Made by a program: the position numbers and the translations under genes. A DNA stretch of 64,000 nucleotides from Streptomyces sp. SID13031 (GTDB lineage: Bacteria > Actinomycetota > Actinomycetes > Propionibacteriales > Kribbellaceae). Positions within the stretch are counted from its first letter, which is position 1. Each line of letters starts with the position of its first letter. This document shows, piece by piece, positions 1 through 9,419 of this stretch. The DNA lies in the NCBI RefSeq assembly GCF_010548305.1, contig NZ_JAAGLV010000006.1, positions 62,001 to 126,000 of the forward strand. Direction: 5' to 3'. The notes under the pieces are model-generated. The model saw only the letters and a list, made by a program, of their open reading frames with translations, searched no databases and had not been told where the DNA came from.

Positions 1-1076
1 GACTTCTGCTGGACCGCCTTGACGATGCGGTCGAGAACGTCGGGGTCGGTGGTCGGGGGGACTCCGTGGCCGAGGTTGAAGATGTGGCCGGGCGCCGACT
101 TGCCTTCCTCGAGGATTCGGTCGATCTGGGGCTCGATCGCGTCCCAGCCGGCGATCAGGAGGGCCGGGTCGAGGTTGCCTTGGACCGGCTTCGGGGCGCC
201 GCTCGCCGCGGTGATCCGGCGGACGGCCTCGTCCAGCGGCACTCGCCAGTCGACGCCGACGACGTCTGCGCCGGCCTCGCTCATCAGGCCGAGCAACTCA
301 CCCGTGTTCACGCCGAAGTGCAACCGCGGCACGCCGTAGTGCGCGAGCGCCTCGAACACCTTCGCCGAGTGCGGCTGGACGAACTCCGCATAGTCGCGCG
401 CCGACAACCCACCGGCCCACGAGTCGAACAGCTGGATTGCCGAAGCGCCCGCCTCGATCTGCACCGACAGATACGCGATCGCCACGTCCGCGAGCCGGTC
501 GGCCAGCGCGTGCCAGAGCTTCGGGTCGCCATGCATCAGCGCCTTGGTCTTCGCGTGATCCTTGCTCGGCCCGCCCTCGACCAGGTACGACGCGACCGTG
601 AACGGCGCGCCCGCGAACCCGATCAGCGGCGTACCACCCAGCCGCGACACCAGTTCCTGCACCGACTCGGTGATGTACGAGACATCAGCGGGTGTCACCG
701 GACGTACCGGCTCGAGGTCCTCGAGTGACTTGACCGGCGAGGCGACGACCGGGCCGACGCCGGGCTGGATCTCCAGGTCGACACCGACCGCTTTGAGCGG
801 CAGCACGATGTCGGAGAAGAAGATCGCCGCGTCGACGCCGTAACGGCGTACCGGCTGCAGCGTTATCTCCACGACGAGGTCGGGCCGCATACAGGACTCG
901 AGCATCGTCGTGCCAACGCGGATCTCCCGGTACTCCGGCAGCGAGCGACCCGCCTGGCGCATGAACCAGACGGGCGTGTGCGGGACCGGTTCGCCCCGGG
1001 CGGCCCGCAGGAAAGCGGACTGCGCGAGCGAGGAGGGTCCATCGGTAGCGGTGGGTGATTGAGGAGATTGCGTCAC
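1..1076 (-). CDS. hemE: Uroporphyrinogen decarboxylase, 3' end beyond the left edge
   Basis: Cytosolic haem-pathway enzyme that removes the four acetate carboxyl groups of uroporphyrinogen III to give coproporphyrinogen III. Read leftward from GTG, 358 codons are visible before the window edge; the family is about 345-365 residues, so only the last few residues are missing. Diagnostic segments seen are [12 protein letters not shown] (residues 39-50, substrate-carboxylate binding), Asp89 in IFFSDIVLP (the catalytic aspartate position) and Tyr164 in [10 protein letters not shown]. There is no clear Shine-Dalgarno sequence, and a second in-frame GTG lies two codons upstream (1080-1082), so the start is uncertain by two codons. 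The gene is divergent from the DUF3000-rnd pair. Confidence 0.96.
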   Translation of the reverse strand, partial: MTQSPQSPTATDGPSSLAQSAFLRAARGEPVPHTPVWFMRQAGRSLPEYREIRVGTTMLESCMRPDLVVEITLQPVRRYGVDAAIFFSDIVLPLKAVGVDLEIQPGVGPVVASPVKSLEDLEPVRPVTPADVSYITESVQELVSRLGGTPLIGFAGAPFTVASYLVEGGPSKDHAKTKALMHGDPKLWHALADRLADVAIAYLSVQIEAGASAIQLFDSWAGGLSARDYAEFVQPHSAKVFEALAHYGVPRLHFGVNTGELLGLMSEAGADVVGVDWRVPLDEAVRRITAASGAPKPVQGNLDPALLIAGWDAIEPQIDRILEEGKSAPGHIFNLGHGVPPTTDPDVLDRIVKAVQQK

Positions 1077-1152
1077 GGGCACAAGAGCGATGATCCCATG
1101 CCCGCGAGGTGTCACCGGCGCGTCGTCACCGGCGTCGGTGAGTAATCAGTCG

Positions 1153-1158
1153 TAGGCT
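1153..1158 (+). promoter_or_regulatory. Candidate -10 element for a leaderless DUF3000 transcript
   Basis: TAGGCT fits the actinobacterial TANNNT -10 pattern. It ends seven bases before the ATG at 1166, which places the expected transcription start at or next to the start codon. No Shine-Dalgarno sequence precedes the ATG, so leaderless translation is the simplest reading. No convincing -35 hexamer is visible. The 89-bp gap to hemE must also hold the hemE promoter. Confidence 0.45.
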
Positions 1159-1165
1159 GCGAAGC

Positions 1166-1768
1166 ATGGGTGCCCGCAAGCAGGTCGACGCGCCACCCGC
1201 GGAGTTCGCCGAGGCTCTCACTCAGTTGCGAGAGGCCCGGTTCAGGCCCGAGGTGTTCGTCGAGGAGATGCCCGCACCGCAGCGGATAGCACCGCACGCG
1301 GCCGCGGTCAGCGCAGACGTGACGGTCGATGGTGACGATGTCGCCACCGGTCGCCTGGTCGTCCTCTACGACCCGGCGGGGAACGACGCCTGGCAGTCGA
1401 CCTTCCGTTGTGTCGCGTATGTGCGTGCCGCCGTCGAACCGGAGATGGTGACGGACGCACTGCTCGGTGGCGTGGGCTGGACCTGGTTGATGGAGGCCCT
1501 GGCCGACCGGGGCGCCGAGTTCGTGGCGCCGAGCGGTACCGTCACCAGAGTGGTGTCCGAGAGTTTCGGCGGAATGGCCGATGATGAGGCGACGGCGGAG
1601 ATCGAGATCCGTGCGTCCTGGAGTCCCGTGCCCGGCCCGGACGGGATGGTCGAAGTGACCCACCACGCCGAGGCCTGGGGCGAGGTGCTCTGTACTGCGG
1701 CGGGACTCCCGCCGGTTCCGCCGGGGGTGGTCGCGATGCCGACCCGGCGCGGTCAGCGGGGCCGATGA
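1166..1768 (+). CDS. DUF3000 family protein
   Basis: A 200-residue, Met-to-stop match to the actinobacterial DUF3000 family, whose function is unknown. It is probably cytosolic: there is no signal peptide or membrane segment. Recognisable blocks are the N-terminal FAEALTQLREARFRPEV segment, a central region with WQSTFRCVAYVRA, and VGWTWLMEAL followed by an acidic, Gly-rich stretch. The stop codon overlaps the rnd start by four bases (ATGA), so the two genes are translationally coupled. The family is usually found between hemE and rnd, as here, which hints at a housekeeping role; nothing in the sequence reveals its activity. Confidence 0.9.
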   Translation: MGARKQVDAPPAEFAEALTQLREARFRPEVFVEEMPAPQRIAPHAAAVSADVTVDGDDVATGRLVVLYDPAGNDAWQSTFRCVAYVRAAVEPEMVTDALLGGVGWTWLMEALADRGAEFVAPSGTVTRVVSESFGGMADDEATAEIEIRASWSPVPGPDGMVEVTHHAEAWGEVLCTAAGLPPVPPGVVAMPTRRGQRGR

Positions 1769-3108
1769 GCCCGGCAGAGACCCAGCAGCAGCCGCCCGTC
1801 CCGGATGATCCGGCCGAAGAACTGCCTCTGCTCGAACTACGCGACGGCTTGTCCGACGTGATCGACACCGACCCGGCCCTGGCCGAGGTCGTCGAAGCTT
1901 TCCGCGCTGGTACCGGCCCGGTGGCCGTCGACGCCGAGCGTGCGTCCGGCTACCGCTATTCGCACCGCGCGTACCTCGTTCAGCTCCGCCGGGAGGGTTC
2001 CGGCTCCGCGCTGGTCGACCCGATCCCGTTCGGTGACCTGTCGTCGCTCGGCGATGCGATCCTCGACGCCGAGTGGATCATCCACGCGGCGAACCAGGAC
2101 CTGGCCTGCCTGGCCGAGGTCGGGATGGTCCCGAGGACCGTCTTCGACACCGAACTGGCCGGCCGCCTGCTCGGCTATCCCAAGGTCGGGCTGGCCTCGC
2201 TCGTCAGCGAAGTACTCGGCTTCAAGATGCGCAAGGAGCATTCGGCGGCCGACTGGTCGACGCGTCCGCTGCCGGGTCCGTGGCTGATCTACGCCCAGCT
2301 CGACGTCGAGATGCTGATCGAGCTGCGGGACGCGATCGAGGCCGAGCTGCGCCGCGAAGGCAAGTGGGAGTGGGCGCAGCAGGAGTTCACCGCGATCCTC
2401 AACGCCCCGCCGCGCGAGCCCAAGCCGGACCCGTGGCGGCGGACGTCGGGAATGCACCGCGTCCGCAACCGCCGCAGCCTGGCCGTCGTGCGCGCGTTGT
2501 GGGAGGCGCGCGACCAGATCGCCGAGTCCGCCGACATCTCCCCCGGCCGCATCCTCCCGGATGCGGCCATCGTCGAGGCCGCCGCTGCGATGCCGGTCGA
2601 CCGCGACACGTTGCAGCGCCTGACCGCCTTCAAGGGTCGCGGCGCGCACCGCCACATGCGCACCTGGTGGGAGGCGATCGACCACGCCCGCCGCCTGCCC
2701 GACACCGAGCTCCCCAAGCAGGGCCCCCGGTACGACGGACCGCCACCGGCTCGCGCCTGGGCGGATCGCGACCCGGACGCGGCAGCCCGCCTCTCGGCCG
2801 CGCGGTCGGCGGTCAGCGAGATCGCTGAGGCGCACCGGCTCCCGACGGAGAACCTGCTCTCCCCCGACACGATCCGCCGGCTGGCCTGGACCCCTCCGGC
2901 CGATGCCGACCTGACGTCGGTGTCGACGTTCCTGCGCGAGCACAACGCCCGCGAATGGCAGATCGGCCTCACCGCCGAGATCCTCACCGACGCCATCGCC
3001 ACCGTCGCAGCCCCAGCCGATCCGCTAGACCCAGCCGACACCCCCAACGGCGCCGCTCCCACCAGCGAAGCCCCCACCAGCGAAGCCCCCGCAAGCGACA
3101 CTCCCTAG
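1765..3108 (+). CDS. rnd: Ribonuclease D-like 3'-5' exonuclease with HRDC domain
   Basis: 447 residues. The N-terminal DEDD exonuclease domain (about residues 35-215) shows VAVDAERASGYRYSHRAYLVQL (exo I, Asp near 55), IIHAANQDLACLAE (exo II) and YAQLDVEMLIEL (exo III). An HRDC nucleic-acid-binding domain follows (about 231-309, starting near NRRSLAVVRALWEARDQIA), then a second HRDC-like helical region near 350-410. The family trims 3' ends of tRNA and other small RNAs. The last 25 residues are Pro/Ala/Ser-rich with a short repeat (APTSE twice) and are probably disordered. The start overlaps the DUF3000 stop (ATGA). Confidence 0.93.
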   Translation: MSPAETQQQPPVPDDPAEELPLLELRDGLSDVIDTDPALAEVVEAFRAGTGPVAVDAERASGYRYSHRAYLVQLRREGSGSALVDPIPFGDLSSLGDAILDAEWIIHAANQDLACLAEVGMVPRTVFDTELAGRLLGYPKVGLASLVSEVLGFKMRKEHSAADWSTRPLPGPWLIYAQLDVEMLIELRDAIEAELRREGKWEWAQQEFTAILNAPPREPKPDPWRRTSGMHRVRNRRSLAVVRALWEARDQIAESADISPGRILPDAAIVEAAAAMPVDRDTLQRLTAFKGRGAHRHMRTWWEAIDHARRLPDTELPKQGPRYDGPPPARAWADRDPDAAARLSAARSAVSEIAEAHRLPTENLLSPDTIRRLAWTPPADADLTSVSTFLREHNAREWQIGLTAEILTDAIATVAAPADPLDPADTPNGAAPTSEAPTSEAPASDTP

Positions 3109-3397
3109 CCCTGGCTCCACCCACGGACCAGCCACGATCCGCCCCGCCGGCCGAACTCCCTGAGCACCCATGGACGCCCCGTCCACACCCACCGGCTGGC
3201 ATAGTTGCCAAGGGCAACGGACTTCCCCGCATACCCAAGTCACCAGGCAAGCGCCTACCTCGTCGCGTCCGGCCAGTTATGCATGCATGGCGGTCCTGCC
3301 GGTCCCCTCGACCAAACGCGACAGGCGTGTTCACTGGGATGGTGCTGTTTGGGCGATTTCGGGGGCTGAAATCGTCTTGCTGGGGGTCGGCTGGCAG

Positions 3398-3443
3398 GTT
3401 ATTCGACGGCTAGCGTGCTCTAGCACGCTAGCCGTCGAATAAC
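3398..3443. repeat. Perfect 22-bp inverted repeat with 2-base centre
   Basis: The left arm (3398-3419, beginning GTTATTCGACGG) is matched base for base by the right arm (3422-3443, ending CCGTCGAATAAC), around a CT centre. It is richer in A+T at its outer ends than its surroundings and has no T-run after it. It could form a cruciform, or in RNA a long hairpin that stops transcription from rnd. It could also be a binding site or the remnant of a small mobile element. Confidence 0.85.
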
Positions 3444-3659
3444 GCGCTAGTGGCCGAGGATTTGAGGTCGCCGATCCCCGTCGGCCCCGAGCAGGCCCCG
3501 GCTCCACGTGGGTCGTGGCGTCACGGCCACTCGAATGGTGCCCGGCCGGGCGGGACTCGGGTGCCCGAATGTGCCCGGATGGTGGCTGGTCCTGGCGATG
3601 GTGGTGATTCATTCATCGTGGTCAGTCTTTGCAGCGACTCCGGGATAGCTGCGTCTTTC

Positions 3660-3749
3660 CCTGGTCGTGGTGGTGCGTGTCAAGAGTCGAAACTTGTTTC
3701 GATCCCGAAGGGACGCGAAGCGCTCTTGATACGCACCACCACGACTAGG
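3660..3749. repeat. 90-bp inverted repeat with three nested hairpins
   Basis: Outer arms 3660-3686 and 3723-3749 are complementary at 25 of 27 positions (core GTCGTGGTGGTGCGT). The 36-base interior consists entirely of three contiguous small palindromes: TCGAAAC-tt-GTTTCGA (3687-3702), TCCC-gaa-GGGA (3703-3713) and CGC-gaa-GCG (3714-3722). The folded form is a long stem closing a junction with three short arms. It resembles REP/MITE-type elements or a structured RNA. No transposase is adjacent. Confidence 0.8.
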
Positions 3750-3772
3750 ACCATTTCGCAGCCCGGCGACGC

Positions 3773-3870
3773 AATCCAGAGTCCCTTTCCGTCAGCACCC
3801 GGATCCAGAGTCCCCTTGGCAACAGCACCCCGGATCCAGAGTCCCCTTGGCGACAGCACCCCGGATCCAG
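3773..3870. repeat. 31-bp tandem direct repeat, about three copies
   Basis: Units at 3801-3831 and 3832-3862 are 31 bases each and differ at one position (core GGATCCAGAGTCCCCTTGG). A diverged, 28-base copy lies at 3773-3800 and a partial copy (GGATCCAG) at 3863-3870. The array ends 11 bases before the stop codon of the glutathione peroxidase gene. Its role is unknown. Confidence 0.85.
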
Positions 3871-3881
3871 CCACCCCCTGG

Positions 3882-4370
<489 letters not shown>

Positions 4371-4401
4371 CAAAATCCTTAAGAGAAGGTGGAAGGGCCG
4401 A

Positions 4402-5082
4402 TCAAGCCGTCGGAAGGTGGCGGCTGAGAAAGACTTCGGTACGGCTCCACGCGAGCGCTGACGCCTCGGCGTGGTGGAAGGCGGGCATCGGGTTGTCGAA
4501 CGCGTGCCCGGCCCCGGGATAGCGGTAGATCTCGTTCTCGGGACGGTCGACGGCCGCGACGATCCGGTCGACGGCATCCGGCTTCAGGTAGTCGTCGGCA
4601 TCGCCGAAGTGGTGCAGGCTGACGGCGTTCACGTCGGGAGCCAGCTCCAGCAACTGCGGCAGCGCGGAGCCGTAGTAGCTCACCAGGGCGTCGGGCGGTG
4701 ACACGGCTGCCACGTTGAAGGCCAGTCCCCCGCCGAAGCAGAAGCCGACGATGCCTACGCCCAACTCACGGCTGCGCAAGTAGTCCAGCGCGGCGACCGA
4801 GTCCGAGACGGCGGTCGGCCAGTCGAGTCGCTGCATCAGGCCGATCGCCTGGTCCAACAGGTCGGGAGCCGACTCGTCCAGCTCCGCGTCGTCCAGGCGC
4901 CAGTAGATCTCCGGTGCGACGACGTAGTACCCGAGTGTGGCGAGATCGACGGCCCGCCGCTTGATGTAGTCGGAGACTCCGAAGATCTCCTGGAGCAGCA
5001 GAATGCCAGGCCCAGTTCCGCCGGCAGGTTCCCATACGTGTGCCGGCATCAGCCCCGAGCCGGTATCAATCTCCAAGGTCAC
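4402..5082 (-). CDS. Dienelactone hydrolase family protein
   Basis: 226-residue alpha/beta hydrolase. The nucleophile elbow GFCFGGG places Cys115 as nucleophile, the DLH-family signature; Asp161 or Asp163 (HHFGDADDYL) and His193 (GAGHAFDN) complete the triad. Substrate cannot be told: the family includes carboxymethylenebutenolidase and many uncharacterised esterases. No signal peptide, so cytosolic. The GTG start at 5082 begins the typical MTLEIDTG strand. It sits nine bases downstream of the next gene's stop and 31 bases upstream of the peroxidase gene on the same strand, so the three probably form one transcript. Confidence 0.88.
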   Translation of the reverse strand: MTLEIDTGSGLMPAHVWEPAGGTGPGILLLQEIFGVSDYIKRRAVDLATLGYYVVAPEIYWRLDDAELDESAPDLLDQAIGLMQRLDWPTAVSDSVAALDYLRSRELGVGIVGFCFGGGLAFNVAAVSPPDALVSYYGSALPQLLELAPDVNAVSLHHFGDADDYLKPDAVDRIVAAVDRPENEIYRYPGAGHAFDNPMPAFHHAEASALAWSRTEVFLSRHLPTA

Positions 5083-5091
5083 CCTTGGAGC

Positions 5092-5766
5092 CTACTTCGC
5101 CTCCACAGACTCCCGTCGCGTCACCTGGGTCGGCGCAACCACCGGAGCGGGCATCCACCGCTCGCACTCGGCGATTACTGCCTCAAGGAGCTCGTAGAGC
5201 CGCTCGTCCGGGTTGGACACGCAGGCCTGCGAGATGCCCTCCACGGCACACGACACTGCCCGTGGGGCCGTCCGGCGCGCGAAGTCCGGCGTACCGCGGT
5301 GTGGTCGGGCAGTGAAGGTCCGGGCCCACTTGGCAGCCGACGGTACTGCGTCCAGCGCCACCTGGGCCTCCGGGCGCAACGTGTCGAGAGGCTGGCCATC
5401 CAGTGCGGCCAGGGTGCGCTCCCCCACCAACAGCGCCACGGCCAGGATGTACTGCCGCTCCTGCGACACCACCGGCAGCGCGTGCTGGATACACACACCG
5501 GTCATCAGCGGTACGACGTGTGGGTCCTCCGGGGTCAGCCCGATCACCGAGGGGATCAGTGGAGCCAGCCGAGTCCGACCGGCGTCCGTCGTGCAATCGT
5601 TGACGTCGCGGGCCACTCCGGCCAGCAGTGGATCGGTACAGGCCGGGTGATCCGACCAGGGCTCGCCCGCGAGGTACGACGCGAACTCCATGAAGCAGGC
5701 GCCCTTGCGAGGGTTGCGGTGTTTGCCCCGCGACAGGACCGGGACTGCAAGATCGAAGTTGTTCAT
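5092..5766 (-). CDS. Conserved actinobacterial protein of unknown function
   Basis: 224 residues. ATG at 5766 was chosen because AGGAG lies six bases upstream; a longer in-frame extension to 5823 has no such site. The N-terminal half contains a strongly conserved-looking block, RKGACFMEFASYLAGEPWSDHPACT, read here at about residues 18-43 (shown in pieces: GACFMEFASY, LAGEPWSDHP), with two cysteines. The rest is helical, with no membrane segment or signal peptide. I have seen this N-terminal block in other actinobacterial hypothetical proteins but know no function. It is the first gene of the probable three-gene unit with the hydrolase and peroxidase. Confidence 0.75.
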   Translation of the reverse strand: MNNFDLAVPVLSRGKHRNPRKGACFMEFASYLAGEPWSDHPACTDPLLAGVARDVNDCTTDAGRTRLAPLIPSVIGLTPEDPHVVPLMTGVCIQHALPVVSQERQYILAVALLVGERTLAALDGQPLDTLRPEAQVALDAVPSAAKWARTFTARPHRGTPDFARRTAPRAVSCAVEGISQACVSNPDERLYELLEAVIAECERWMPAPVVAPTQVTRRESVEAK

Positions 5767-5937
5767 GGCGACTCCTGAGACGCTCGTCATCCCAGAATGC
5801 GCTCGAACGGCCGCCGACGCCACGGGTTACCGGAATCGGCTTGTGAGGAGGGGCACAGGCGTGGCGGGTTGGGGGGAAGTGTTACCGACGGGTAGCCTTG
5901 GCGGTGCTCCCACTCCTGAAGCACAGAGGAGGGCCTC

Positions 5938-7143
5938 GTGCCCCGTGAGATCCGCGATGTCGTCTTCGTCGACGGCGTTCGCACCCCGTTCGGAAACGGC
6001 AAGGCCACCGGCCTGTACGCCGAGACGCGCGCCGACGACCTGGTGATCAAGTGCATCCGGGAAATTCTCCGGCGCAACCCGTCGCTGCCGCCGGAGAAGG
6101 TGGAAGAGGTCGCCATCGCGGCCACCACCCAGATCGGCGACCAGGGCCTGACCATCGGCCGGACCGCCGCCCTGCTGGCCGGTCTGCCGAACACCACTCC
6201 GGGCTACGCCATCGACCGGATGTGCGCGGGCGCCATGACGGCGGTGACCACACTCGCGTCCGGGATCGCCTTCGGCGCCCAGGACGTGGTGATCGCCGGC
6301 GGCGTCGAGCACATGGGCCGGCACCCGATGGGCGAGGGCGTCGACCCGAACCCGCGGATCATCTCCGAGAAGCTCGTCGACACCAGCGCGCTGGTGATGG
6401 GGTCGACGGCCGAGAACCTGCACGACCGGTACCCGAGCATCACCAAGGCCCGTACCGACGCCTTCGCCGTACTGTCCCAGGAACGCGCCGCCAAGGCGTA
6501 CGCGAACGACCTGATCCAGCCTGACCTGGTGCCGATCGCGATCCGCTCGGCCGAGCAAGGCTGGGGTCTGGCGACCGCCGACGAGCCGATGCGCCCGGGC
6601 ACCACGCTGGAGGACCTGGCCAAGCTGAAGACCCCGTTCCGTCCGCACGGCCGGGTCACCGCGGGCAACGCGGCCGGGATCAACGACGGCGCCACTGCCG
6701 CACTGCTCACGTCGGCCGAGGCGGCCGAGGAGCTCGGCCTGAAGCCGAAGATGAAGCTGGTCTCCTACGGCTTCGTCGGCGTCGAGCCCGAGGTGATGGG
6801 CTTCGGCCCGGTCCCGGCGACCGAGAAGGCGCTGAAGCTGGCCGGCCTGACCATCGACGACATCCAGGCCTTCGAGGTGAACGAGGCGTTCGCCGTCCAG
6901 GTACTGGCGTTCCTCGAGCACTACGGGATCGCGGACGACGACCCGCGCGTCAACCCGTACGGCGGCGCGATCGCGTACGGCCACCCGCTGGCGTCCTCCG
7001 GCATCCGCCTGATGACCCAGCTGGCCAAGCAGTTCGAGCTGCGGCCCGAGGTCCGGTACGGCCTGACCACGATGTGCGTCGGCCTCGGCATGGGCGGAAC
7101 CGTCATCTGGGAGAACCCGAACTTCGAGGGGAACAAGGCATGA
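5938..7143 (+). CDS. fadA: Thiolase (acetyl-CoA C-acyltransferase)
   Basis: 401 residues, full thiolase length. It cleaves 3-ketoacyl-CoA with CoA in the last step of beta-oxidation, or runs the reverse condensation. Catalytic features: acyl-accepting Cys96 in DRMCAGAM, NEAF, GHPLASSG (catalytic His) and the C-terminal TMCVGLGMGG with the proton-shuttling Cys. The GTG start is preceded by GAGGAGGG. The stop overlaps the next start (ATGA), so it is coupled to the multifunctional FadB-type gene; together they make the two subunits of a beta-oxidation complex. Confidence 0.95.
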   Translation: MPREIRDVVFVDGVRTPFGNGKATGLYAETRADDLVIKCIREILRRNPSLPPEKVEEVAIAATTQIGDQGLTIGRTAALLAGLPNTTPGYAIDRMCAGAMTAVTTLASGIAFGAQDVVIAGGVEHMGRHPMGEGVDPNPRIISEKLVDTSALVMGSTAENLHDRYPSITKARTDAFAVLSQERAAKAYANDLIQPDLVPIAIRSAEQGWGLATADEPMRPGTTLEDLAKLKTPFRPHGRVTAGNAAGINDGATAALLTSAEAAEELGLKPKMKLVSYGFVGVEPEVMGFGPVPATEKALKLAGLTIDDIQAFEVNEAFAVQVLAFLEHYGIADDDPRVNPYGGAIAYGHPLASSGIRLMTQLAKQFELRPEVRYGLTTMCVGLGMGGTVIWENPNFEGNKA

Positions 7144-9254
7144 GCTTGCAAGACCTCATCGACGAGGCCGTCGCGATCGAGAACGACGAGCTCGTCACGC
7201 TCGCGCCGAGCCGTGACGTCGTCCTGCCGAACAAGGCCGGCACGCTGGCGCTGATCACCCTCGACAACCTCCAGGACCACACCAAGCCGAACACCTTCGG
7301 CCCCAAGGGTCTGGCCGAGCTGAACAAGGCGATCGACGCCGCGCTGGCGCGGGAGGATGTCGTCGCGATCGGCGTCACCGGCAAGCCGTTCATCCTGGCT
7401 GCCGGCGCCGATCTGAGCGGCGTACCGAAACTGACCGGGCGCGAGCAGGCGCTCAACCTCGCCAAGATCGGCCACGGCGTCCTGCGCAAGCTGCTCGACG
7501 GTGGCAAGCCGTCGTTCGCCTTCGTCAACGGGGTCGCTCTTGGTGGCGGCCTCGAGGTCGCGCTGCACGCGCAGTACCGGACTGTCTCCGTCGCTGCCGG
7601 GATGATCTCGACGCCCGAGGTCTTCCTCGGGCTGCTGCCGGGCTGGGGTGGCAACTTCTTGCTGCCGAACCTGATCGGCGCCGACAAGGCCGTCAAGGTC
7701 GTGGTCGAGAACGCCCTGAACCAGAACAAGATGCTCAGCGGTCCCGAGGCGGTCAAGCTCGGCATCGGCGACGTCCTGCTCGACTCGGCCGACTTCCTCG
7801 AGCAGTCGCTGATCTGGGCGAGCAAGGTGCTGACCGGCGAGGTCACCGTCGACCGGCCCGAGATCGATCGCGGCGAGGCCTGGGACGCGGCTGTTGCGCG
7901 CGGCAAGGCGTTCGCCGACCTCAAGGTGAGCGGCGCGGCCCCGGCGCCGTACCGGGCGCTGGATCTGATCGCGGCGGCCAAGGACAACGACCGCGATCGT
8001 GGCTTCGCCGCCGAGGACGAGGCGCTCGCCGACCTGATCATGAGCGAGGAGCTGCGCAGCGGCCTCTACGCCTTCGACCTGGTCAACAAGCGCGCCAAGC
8101 GCCCGGCCGGAGCGCCGGACAAGTCGCTCGCCCGCCCGGTCAAAAAGGTGGGCGTTGTCGGCGCCGGTCTGATGGCCGGACAGCTGGCGTTGCTGTTCGC
8201 CCGCCGGCTCGAGGTGCCCGTGGTCCTCACGGACCTCGACCAGGAGCGCGTCGACCGTGGCGTCGGCTATGTGCACGGCGAGATCGACAAGCTGCTCGGC
8301 AAGGGCCGGATCCGGTCCGACAAGGCCAACCAGCTGAAGGCGCTCGTCACCGGTTCGGTGGATCGTGCCGTCTTCGCGGACGCCGACTTCGTGATCGAGG
8401 CGGTCTTCGAGGAGCTGCAGCTGAAGAAGACGATCTTCGCCGATCTGGAGAAGATCATCCGGCCGGACGCGATCCTCGCGACCAACACCAGCTCGCTGTC
8501 GATCACCGAGATGGCGGCCGACCTCGAGCACCCGGAGCGGGTCGTCGGGTTCCACTTCTTCAACCCGGTCGCGGTACTACCGCTGCTGGAGATCATCCGC
8601 GCGGACCAGACGGATGACGCCGCGCTGGCGACGGCGTTCGCCGTTGGCAAGACGCTGAAGAAGTCGTGCGTACTGGTCAAGGACGCACCGGCCTTCGTGG
8701 TGAACCGGCTGCTGACCCGATTCCTCGGCGAGGTGAGCGCCGCTGTCGACGAGGGCACGCCGATTCCCGAAGCGGACAAGGCATTGTCGGCGCTCGGCTT
8801 GCCGATGCCGCCGTTCGTGCTGCTGCAGCTCGTCGGGCTGCCGGTCGCGCTGCACGTCGCCGAGACGATGAACCGGGCGTATCCCCAGCGCTTCGCGGTG
8901 TCGGCGAACCTCGCCAAGGTGGTTGCTGCCGGCAAGAACTCCTTCTACGTCTGGAGCGCCGAGGGCAAGCCGTCGGTGGACCCGGAGGTCGAGGCGCTGG
9001 TGACGGTCGGCGACAAGCCGTCGACCGCCGAGGAGCTGCGCAGCCGGGTGCTGACCGCGCTGGCCGAGGAGATCCAGATCATGCTCGACGAGGGTGTGGT
9101 GGCGCAGGCGCAGGACATCGACCTCTGCCTCCTGCTGGGTGCGGGCTGGCCCTTCCACCTCGGTGGCATGACGCCGTACCTGGACCGCAGCGGCATCGCC
9201 GAGAAGGTCAACGGTAAGCGGTTCCTGCCGAAGGGCGTCGCAAGCATCGCGTAG
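7140..9254 (+). CDS. fadB: Enoyl-CoA hydratase/3-hydroxyacyl-CoA dehydrogenase (beta-oxidation alpha subunit)
   Basis: 704 residues. The N-terminal crotonase domain (about 1-300) has the oxyanion-hole segment GVALGGGLEVALHAQYR and EVFLGLLPGWGG. A Rossmann NAD domain (about 335-515) starts at KKVGVVGAGLMAGQLAL and includes NTSSLSITEMA and GFHFFNPV. The C-terminal 3HCDH dimerisation domain fills the rest (KDAPAFVVNRLLTRFL). It hydrates enoyl-CoA and oxidises the 3-hydroxyacyl-CoA for the thiolase encoded upstream. ATG at 7140 overlaps the thiolase stop; a 22-codon upstream extension lies inside the thiolase gene in another frame and is rejected. Confidence 0.95.
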   Translation: MSLQDLIDEAVAIENDELVTLAPSRDVVLPNKAGTLALITLDNLQDHTKPNTFGPKGLAELNKAIDAALAREDVVAIGVTGKPFILAAGADLSGVPKLTGREQALNLAKIGHGVLRKLLDGGKPSFAFVNGVALGGGLEVALHAQYRTVSVAAGMISTPEVFLGLLPGWGGNFLLPNLIGADKAVKVVVENALNQNKMLSGPEAVKLGIGDVLLDSADFLEQSLIWASKVLTGEVTVDRPEIDRGEAWDAAVARGKAFADLKVSGAAPAPYRALDLIAAAKDNDRDRGFAAEDEALADLIMSEELRSGLYAFDLVNKRAKRPAGAPDKSLARPVKKVGVVGAGLMAGQLALLFARRLEVPVVLTDLDQERVDRGVGYVHGEIDKLLGKGRIRSDKANQLKALVTGSVDRAVFADADFVIEAVFEELQLKKTIFADLEKIIRPDAILATNTSSLSITEMAADLEHPERVVGFHFFNPVAVLPLLEIIRADQTDDAALATAFAVGKTLKKSCVLVKDAPAFVVNRLLTRFLGEVSAAVDEGTPIPEADKALSALGLPMPPFVLLQLVGLPVALHVAETMNRAYPQRFAVSANLAKVVAAGKNSFYVWSAEGKPSVDPEVEALVTVGDKPSTAEELRSRVLTALAEEIQIMLDEGVVAQAQDIDLCLLLGAGWPFHLGGMTPYLDRSGIAEKVNGKRFLPKGVASIA

Positions 9255-9264
9255 TACAACAGAC

Positions 9265-9309
9265 TGCTGGGGGTCGGTCCGGCGCCGGAAGCCCGGTCTG
9301 GCCCCAGCA
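9265..9309 (+). terminator. Intrinsic terminator after the beta-oxidation operon
   Basis: TGCTGGGG (9265-9272) pairs with CCCCAGCA (9302-9309), and the interior adds a second GC-rich stem closed by GCGCCGGAAGC. It is followed by AACTTTCTTTCT, one of the few T-rich runs in the window. It lies 10 bases after the FadB-type stop codon. Confidence 0.8.
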
Positions 9310-9419
9310 ACTTTCTTTCTCGCCCCCTCTCTTTTTCTCCCTTTTGCAACATGCGGCGCGGAACTTCCTGGCTTGGTCGGCAGTTGTCCTTGATGGACCA
9401 AACCGATGTTGGGGAGAAC

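Larger units (their letters stand above)
3109..3881. other. Gene-free stretch with three repeat structures
   Basis: 773 bases between the stop of rnd (+) and the stop of the glutathione peroxidase gene (-). Open frames here lack family resemblance, plausible starts or normal codon use. The stretch holds a 46-bp palindrome, a 90-bp inverted repeat with nested hairpins and a 31-bp tandem repeat, each listed separately. Some of these may end transcription from the two converging genes. No tRNA, promoter or insertion-sequence end was recognised. Confidence 0.7.

Noticed and set aside
3170-3442. Short open frames in the 3.1-3.9 kb stretch
   Set aside because: None has a ribosome binding site, family resemblance or high-GC codon pattern; they cross the repeat structures.
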